From Anas platyrhynchos (Eukaryota > Chordata > Aves > Anseriformes > Anatidae): 64,000 nucleotides of DNA. The DNA is taken from positions 28,987,001 to 29,051,000 of the forward strand of contig NC_092591.1 in the NCBI RefSeq assembly GCF_047663525.1, written 5' to 3'. The position numbers were made by a program, and so were the translations under genes. Positions 61,601 to 64,000 of the stretch are shown in pieces; position 1 is the stretch's first letter; every line of letters begins with the position of its first letter. A model generated the notes under the pieces. That model did not search any database. It was not told where the DNA came from and saw only the letters and a list, made by a program, of their open reading frames with translations.

Positions 61601-64000
61601 TATACAATCAATTCAGATTTCCTTTCAATTAATTTGGAATTATTTTGTACAAAGTCTAAATAACCGAGTGACAGCTGCTGTAATTGGACAAATAAGAAAA
61701 AAAGGAAAGCACATTCATCTTCACCACAGTCAGAAAAAATACAAATGCATTTTTTCGTATTCATCTCTCTCCTGTAGCCTCACGTGTCATTGACAGAATT
61801 CTACCTAAAAGTCAAAAATTAAGTTCTGTCCTCTGAAGCTGTCCTACCTTCCCAATTTCGAAGGGTAGTTAGCAAAGTTGATTTACCATGGTTACTTTTC
61901 ATTATTAATACTGAACAAATAACTTTGTGTGATGCAGAACTCTACATATAACTGATGTCAAACGTCACCTAAACAAAATGACCAAGTTACTTCTCTAGCC
62001 CATGAAACAAGGAATTCGGGGTATGAATTCATATTGCACCTTTGTATTTACACCACTAGAGAGCAGCAAATACATGAGTTCTTCTAAACAGAAGCTGCTT
62101 GGGCTATGGCTAGCCAATGTGAAGCAGCATTTTACTTGCTATCTAGACATGTTTCTGATCTATAATTGCATGGAGTATCGCCAGTCAATGCTGCCTTCAC
62201 ACAAAGCCTAAGAAACTTTTTTGCTTCCACACATCGAGTACTGCATCATGCTAAATCTCATGAGACTAGTCAAAACAAAGAATAATTTGCATTGTATATA
62301 AAACAGTATCCAAAGGAAACCAAAGGGAGATGTAACATGGGAAAAATGCAAGGAAAACCTGACAGAATGCCACATTTGTCACTTTAAGTAGGTCACTGCT
62401 CTTTAAAAATAATAATTAAAAAAAAAAAATCAGTGAGTATCCATCTCCAAAAACAACAATAAAAAAATAAAAGGCAGCCTACCCATTACATCATCCTTCA
62501 TAAAACTAGAGTTCCTACTCACTAGGGACAAAAGAATCCACTAGCCAGCATACATTAGATAAGGTCAATTCCATTTTACAACTAAGAGATACCTGCGTCT
62601 AGTTTATATTTCTAGATATTTAAGTTAAATTATGTCCCCCCAAAATAAAGAGAACAGGCAGACAAACAGCCAGCCTTTATTACCTTGGGGTTATCGTGTA
62701 GCACCGGAATGGAACCCATTAACAGAATGATGCTGCTAACAGATTACGAACAGTGCAAACAAAAGCAAGAATTTGCTGAAGTTCAAAACTTGAAAAAACC
62801 TAAACTGCATTTAGAAGCTTTCACAGGACCTAAGAAAGTGTTCACCACAGCCGCACATTACTAGTAAAACATTTTTCTCTCCAAAAGATCAATCTTCAAT
62901 GGGAAATGCTGTACAAGAATTAACTTTGAAAATCTTACACATCTCCAGTTCATTACCCAGTTTGTACTTACAGCTAGTTTTTCTTCTTCCTCATTTTCAC
63001 TGTGCCACTCTGACTCTGCATCTGTGGGTTCAGCTTCTCCATTAATAAACTCTCTTCTCTATGGTAGGAAAAAAAAAAACTGGCATAAGTAAAATTACGT
63101 ATATGCAAACAGAATTGACACAGCTGTAAGAAACATTTAGTCTTCTCACCTTATCAAAAAGAGGTTGATAGAGCGCTGCATATTTTCTCTCTAAATCATG
63201 TACTTCTTCATAGAATTTAGCTTCTATATGGGCACATTTCACCTGGAGTTGTTTCAAGGCATCAATTCTTCTTTTCACTGCTTTTGGTAAACTAAAAAAT
63301 ACATACTTCTTTAAGTTTAAAAACTAGTTGCCTCACCATTATTAAATATTTCCCTGTGAAATAGGCTGCATATAAGCTAAATGCAATTTTGATAGATTAA
63401 AAATTAATTTAACTTAACTTTAAAAAATTAAAATAGTCTCCTAGCTATGCTCAATAAAGAAATAAAGGCCAAAGTTTCTGCTAAAGGCAGAACTTGAAGC
63501 ATAAGCATATCCTCCTTTCAAAAAGGAAACTTTAAACTAGGGCTAAAAGAGTAGCTTTACAGGTCCTGACCTTTCCACCACGTCCAGACAACAATTTCAT
63601 AAAAATCAGCACACCCTAACAGAATACGGATCAAAGAAAACAAGGTAGAATGGAAAAAATACTTCAAACCAAAATTATAGTAGCTACAGAAAACACTACA
63701 CAGGGCAACATCTTGTTTTATATTTCATGCAAGTAAATTAAAACTTGACTCTTTCTTCCAGATGTAGGCCACTGAATCACAGTTAAAGTCAACATTTTAC
63801 TTAACGGGTCATTTGCTCCAATTTCCTACCTTAATTATACAGTAATATCATTTTATTATGCTTTCCGTCTTTCAAGAATTTTATTACGTGCTGTACTTAC
63901 GTTTCAATGTAACTTGAAGGGGTAAGCGCTGTGTTGTCAAGTCGTTCCTGTAGGGCTGCCAGAACTTGTGGATTTTGCATCACTTGGTCTGCCAGCTTTT
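40630..64000 (-). CDS. NAP1L4: NAP1L4 (nucleosome assembly protein 1-like 4), partial, twelve coding exons
   Basis: NAP1L4 is a histone chaperone that binds H2A-H2B and linker histones and shuttles between cytoplasm and nucleus. The exons, in transcript order, are 64000-63901 (partial), 63291-63150, 63058-62972, 61410-61285, 59983-59912, 56387-56248, 54698-54553, 53005-52983, 52367-52248, 51951-51922, 47463-47407 and 40668-40630. All junctions have AG/GT sites and compatible phases, giving about 359 residues. Seen in order are the dimerisation-helix region (KRRIDALKQLQ through ALYQPLFDK), the core (GIPDFWFTIFRN, VDMLSELVQ, EYDEPILKHLQDI, FHFGPNDYFSNTVLTK, GPEIVDCEG), a basic NLS-like segment (KKKQKHKGRG), the conserved SFFNFFNP and FEIGHFFRERIVPRAV motifs, and an acidic tail. 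The C-terminus is PAECKQQ. About 25 N-terminal residues lie outside. Identity is near certain. Confidence 0.96.
40669..47406 (-). other. NAP1L4 last intron, 6.7 kb
   Basis: AT-rich intron without a recognised transposon or RNA gene. A purine-rich stretch at 44920-45200 contains a near-duplicate of ggcaggggatg. The open frames here are short and AT-rich. Confidence 0.75.
47407..47463 (-). CDS. NAP1L4: NAP1L4 57-base exon, acidic tail (ELEGEEEGEEEED..)
   Basis: Nineteen codons coding ELEGEEEGEEEEDAESDAK, with donor GTAAGA and acceptor gtcatag. The exon is phase 0 at both ends. The ERV lies in the intron just upstream of it in transcript order (47464-51921). Confidence 0.92.
47915..48552 (+). 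repeat. ERV 5' LTR
   Basis: The 638-bp LTR starts TGCACTGGGTCTGGCTGGGA and ends with CCACCA. It contains the block gggatattccataccacatg, then a TATA/poly(A)-like AATAAAA near 48170, and a T- and pyrimidine-rich R-U5-like half. It resembles an abundant avian LTR family known from chicken and songbird genomes. Confidence 0.8.
48561..48578 (+). other. ERV primer binding site (tRNA-Lys type)
   Basis: TGGTGCCCAACGTGGGGC lies eight bases after the LTR end. It differs by one base from the site complementary to the 3' end of tRNA-Lys1,2. This position and sequence set the orientation of the element as plus strand. Confidence 0.75.
48757..48803. repeat. (TTTTA)n simple repeat inside the ERV
   Basis: TTTTG then TTTTA units, about 47 bases, expanded within the leader/gag region of the ERV. 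Confidence 0.85.
49080..49640 (+). pseudogene. ERV gag-like remnant
   Basis: A plus-strand stretch with in-frame stops. It shows a hydrophobic segment around 49290-49350 and a charged Glu/Lys-rich segment at about 49480-49600. It is read as gag-derived from its place after the primer site and its composition. No intact reading frame exists, and an abrupt change to pol-like sequence near 49640 suggests an internal deletion. Confidence 0.55.
49641..50200 (+). pseudogene. ERV pol remnant: RNase H region
   Basis: An FTDGS motif at 49938-49952 and a YTDSW motif at 50127-50141 lie in the same frame and are spaced as in a retroviral RNase H. The frame is broken by TGA at 50010-50012 and TAA at 50187-50189. 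The reverse transcriptase part is largely missing. Confidence 0.8.
50201..50665 (+). pseudogene. ERV pol remnant: integrase region
   Basis: An IPYHPQ..EKVER-type motif near 50310-50350 marks the integrase core. A VHVGKWMGKAVWVAP segment further on fits the integrase C-terminal domain. The core is in a different frame from the RNase H remnant, and the C-terminal part is in a further frame, so several frameshifts have accumulated. Confidence 0.75.
51018..51084 (+). repeat. ERV purine tract and inverted terminal segment
   Basis: A purine-rich AATAAAGGGTGGAGG (51018-51032) sits where the polypurine tract is expected. A 3' LTR should follow. Instead, after 16 bases, 51049-51084 is a perfect 36-base reverse complement of 48517-48552, the end of the 5' LTR. 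Confidence 0.8.
51922..51951 (-). CDS. NAP1L4: NAP1L4 30-base exon, acidic tail (FEEGEEGEEE)
   Basis: Ten codons coding FEEGEEGEEE lie between acceptor tttttcag and donor GTGAGA. The exon is phase 0 at both ends, so it can be skipped without frame change. It starts the disordered acidic tail that binds histones. Confidence 0.92.
52248..52367 (-). CDS. NAP1L4: NAP1L4 coding exon (DEDSEFTL..IEDDDN)
   Basis: This 120-bp exon has 40 codons and is phase 0. It codes DEDSEFTLAADFEIGHFFRE, RIVPRAVLYFTGEAIE and DDDN, the conserved last helix and strand of the NAP core. The donor is GTATGT, a slightly weaker variant. Confidence 0.95.
52368..52982 (-). other. NAP1L4 intron, 0.6 kb
   Basis: AT-rich unique sequence with a T run near 52428-52442. 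Nothing else is recognised. Confidence 0.8.
52983..53005 (-). CDS. NAP1L4: NAP1L4 23-base microexon (VSGDGESL)
   Basis: The acceptor ttttcttttttgcag is followed by 23 bases and a donor GTAAGT. With the base carried over, it codes VSGDGESL, matching the human ASGDGESL. The length is not a multiple of three, so skipping it alone would shift the frame. Confidence 0.92.
53006..54552 (-). other. NAP1L4 intron, 1.5 kb
   Basis: Contains a perfect 14-bp tandem duplication at 53439-53466, an A-rich tract near 53507-53534 and a possible 14-base LTR-end relic at 53838-53851. The block near 54250-54450 shows no similarity that I recognise. Confidence 0.75.
53439..53466. repeat. Perfect 14-bp tandem duplication
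   Basis: CGCAGTCACAAAAG occurs twice head to tail in a NAP1L4 intron. Confidence 0.85.
54553..54698 (-). CDS. NAP1L4: NAP1L4 coding exon (CTIDWKKGKN..FFNPIK)
   Basis: This 146-bp exon completes the glycine codon and codes CTIDWKKGKNVTVKTIKKKQ, KHKGRGTVRT and VPNDSFFNFFNPIK. It contains the basic NLS-like cluster and the conserved SFFNFF motif. It ends with one base of a codon that a 23-base exon completes. Confidence 0.95.
54699..56247 (-). other. NAP1L4 intron, 1.5 kb
   Basis: AT-rich unique sequence with a short mixed CA/TA repeat at about 56049-56085. No gene is recognised. Confidence 0.75.
56248..56387 (-). CDS. NAP1L4: NAP1L4 coding exon (SFSLEFHFGPNDYF..)
   Basis: This 140-bp exon carries 46 codons plus two bases. 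It codes SFSLEFHFGPNDYFSNTVLT, KTYKMKSEPDK and FSFEGPEIVDCE. The FHF.PN.YF.N..L.K motif is diagnostic for NAP proteins. The donor is GTAAGG. Confidence 0.95.
56388..59911 (-). other. NAP1L4 intron, 3.5 kb, with snoRNA-like element
   Basis: Unique AT-rich sequence. The only recognisable item is the H/ACA-snoRNA-like hairpin at 58686-58790, on the host strand. Confidence 0.75.
58686..58790 (-). ncRNA. H/ACA-snoRNA-like element, copy 1 (candidate SNORA54 relative)
   Basis: On the host strand a hairpin spans 58748-58693, closed by GCACTG paired with CAGTGC. It has an inner stem AACCT/AGGTT, and the unpaired flanks TTCGT and CCATTC form a pocket. The stem is followed by TACATGA, which places an ACA box three bases from a 3' end at 58686. 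A smaller 5' stem-loop with arms AAGA-CATC and GATG-TCTT precedes it (about 58788-58752). The layout fits the 3' half of an H/ACA pseudouridylation guide. A copy in another intron keeps the same closing stem, pocket bases and ACA box. I see no clear H box in the hinge. Mammalian NAP1L4 is known to host SNORA54, so orthology is plausible but not shown. Confidence 0.6.
59912..59983 (-). CDS. NAP1L4: NAP1L4 coding exon (EYDEPILKHLQDI..)
   Basis: This 72-bp exon has 24 codons and is phase 0. It codes EYDEPILKHLQDIKVKFSEP and GQPM, with a T-rich acceptor and donor GTGAGT. It is part of the NAP core beta-sheet domain. Confidence 0.95.
59984..61284 (-). other. NAP1L4 intron, 1.3 kb, with CR1
   Basis: Nearly half of the intron is the CR1 fragment at 60621-61200. 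The remainder is unique AT-rich sequence. Confidence 0.8.
60621..61200 (-). mobile_element. CR1 LINE 3' fragment, minus orientation
   Basis: The left boundary gaatcatagaacgatttggg followed by ttggaagggacctct is the reverse complement of the avian CR1 3' end. Homology continues through typical CR1 blocks (gtccaacc, gcctggccttgaaaacttcc, ggcagcctgttccagtgcc, tctccaggct) to about 61200. There the text near ccatgaccaaagcgcagcac still resembles CR1. The element is 5'-truncated, is in the same orientation as NAP1L4, and its inner end lies roughly 85 bases from the exon ending at 61285. The right boundary is approximate. Confidence 0.9.
61285..61410 (-). CDS. NAP1L4: NAP1L4 coding exon (GDLKNAV..LSELVQ)
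   Basis: This 126-bp exon has 42 codons and is phase 0 at both ends. It codes GDLKNAVVIEEKAEAEE, then GIPDFWFTIFRNVDMLSELV. The second part is the strongly conserved start of the NAP core. A CR1 fragment lies about 85 bases 3' of the donor. Confidence 0.95.
61411..62971 (-). other. NAP1L4 intron, 1.6 kb, with snoRNA-like element
   Basis: AT-rich intron containing the second H/ACA-snoRNA-like hairpin at 62694-62797 and an A run near 62417-62430. Confidence 0.75.
62694..62797 (-). ncRNA. H/ACA-snoRNA-like element, copy 2
   Basis: On the host strand GCACTG (62756-62751) opens a hairpin that closes with GGTGC and is followed by TACACGA, giving an ACA box and a 3' end at 62694. The loop-side sequences TTCGTAA and GGTTCCATTCC are the same as in copy 1. 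The 5' part, CAAG-TTTG paired with CAAA-CTTG, aligns with the 5' stem-loop of copy 1 only loosely. The closing stem has a G-T pair where copy 1 has A-T, so pairing is kept. No H box is evident. It could be active or a decayed paralogue. Confidence 0.55.
62972..63058 (-). CDS. NAP1L4: NAP1L4 coding exon (RREFINGE..EEKLA)
   Basis: This 87-bp exon has 29 codons and is phase 0 at both ends. It codes RREFINGEAEPTDAESEWHS followed by an acidic ENEEEEKLA stretch. The donor is GTAAGT. This is an acidic linker between the dimerisation helix and the core domain. Confidence 0.94.
63150..63291 (-). CDS. NAP1L4: NAP1L4 coding exon (LPKAVKRRI..LFDK)
   Basis: This 142-bp exon is preceded by a T-rich acceptor and followed by donor GTGAGA. 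It completes the split Thr codon and then codes LPKAVKRRIDALKQLQ, EAKFYEEVHDLERKY and LYQPLFDK. This is the long alpha-helix that mediates NAP dimerisation. Confidence 0.95.
63292..63900 (-). other. NAP1L4 intron, 0.6 kb
   Basis: AT-rich unique sequence between the edge exon and the exon starting at 63291. No further element is seen. Confidence 0.8.
63901..64000 (-). CDS. NAP1L4: NAP1L4 coding exon, cut by window edge
   Basis: One hundred bases of the exon are visible. They translate as KLADQVMQNPQVLAALQERL and onward to SSYIE plus a split Thr codon. The donor GTAAGT follows at 63900. The exon continues beyond the right edge, where the start codon should lie in an earlier exon. Confidence 0.93.

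Overview
The window is vertebrate nuclear DNA, almost certainly from a bird. Three spliced genes are recognisable by protein similarity, in the order SLC22A18 (+), PHLDA2 (-), NAP1L4 (-). CR1 LINE fragments with the typical avian 3' end and one broken endogenous retrovirus of an avian LTR family support this. The gene order matches the mammalian CDKN1C / SLC22A18 / PHLDA2 / NAP1L4 imprinted neighbourhood. The same block is known on chicken chromosome 5, where imprinting has not been established. I cannot name the species from sequence alone.

Layout. 1-21.76 kb: the 3' part of SLC22A18 on the plus strand. It has the last four coding exons (4049-4149, 13185-13286, 16527-16647, 21453-21640), long introns and two polyadenylation signals. 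Earlier exons lie left of the window. 21.76-23.05 kb: a short convergent spacer. 23.05-24.33 kb: PHLDA2 on the minus strand, with a single coding exon (23794-24192) inside a CpG island and one intron in the 3'UTR. 24.33-39.38 kb: a 15 kb intergenic stretch with simple repeats and no gene I can support. 39.38-64.0 kb: NAP1L4 on the minus strand, with twelve coding exons from a 3' terminal exon ending at 40630 to a partial exon running off the right edge. Its first roughly 25 codons are outside.

The NAP1L4 introns hold most of the unusual material. Two related H/ACA-snoRNA-like hairpins (58686-58790 and 62694-62797) lie in two different introns, both on the host strand. A degenerate ERV (47915-51084) lies antisense to the host between two short exons coding the acidic tail. 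It has a 5' LTR, a tRNA-Lys-like primer binding site and broken gag/pol remnants. In place of a normal 3' LTR it has a perfect 36-bp inverted copy of the 5' LTR's last bases. A CR1 3' fragment (60621-61200) lies close to another exon.

The genes do not form a pathway. SLC22A18 is a membrane transporter, PHLDA2 a small PH-domain protein and NAP1L4 a histone chaperone. They are linked by conserved synteny. Base composition changes near 38 kb, from GC-richer on the left to AT-rich across NAP1L4. I found no CRISPR, operon or other prokaryotic system and no convincing new protein-coding system. The most interesting items are the paired snoRNA-like copies and the odd ERV terminus.
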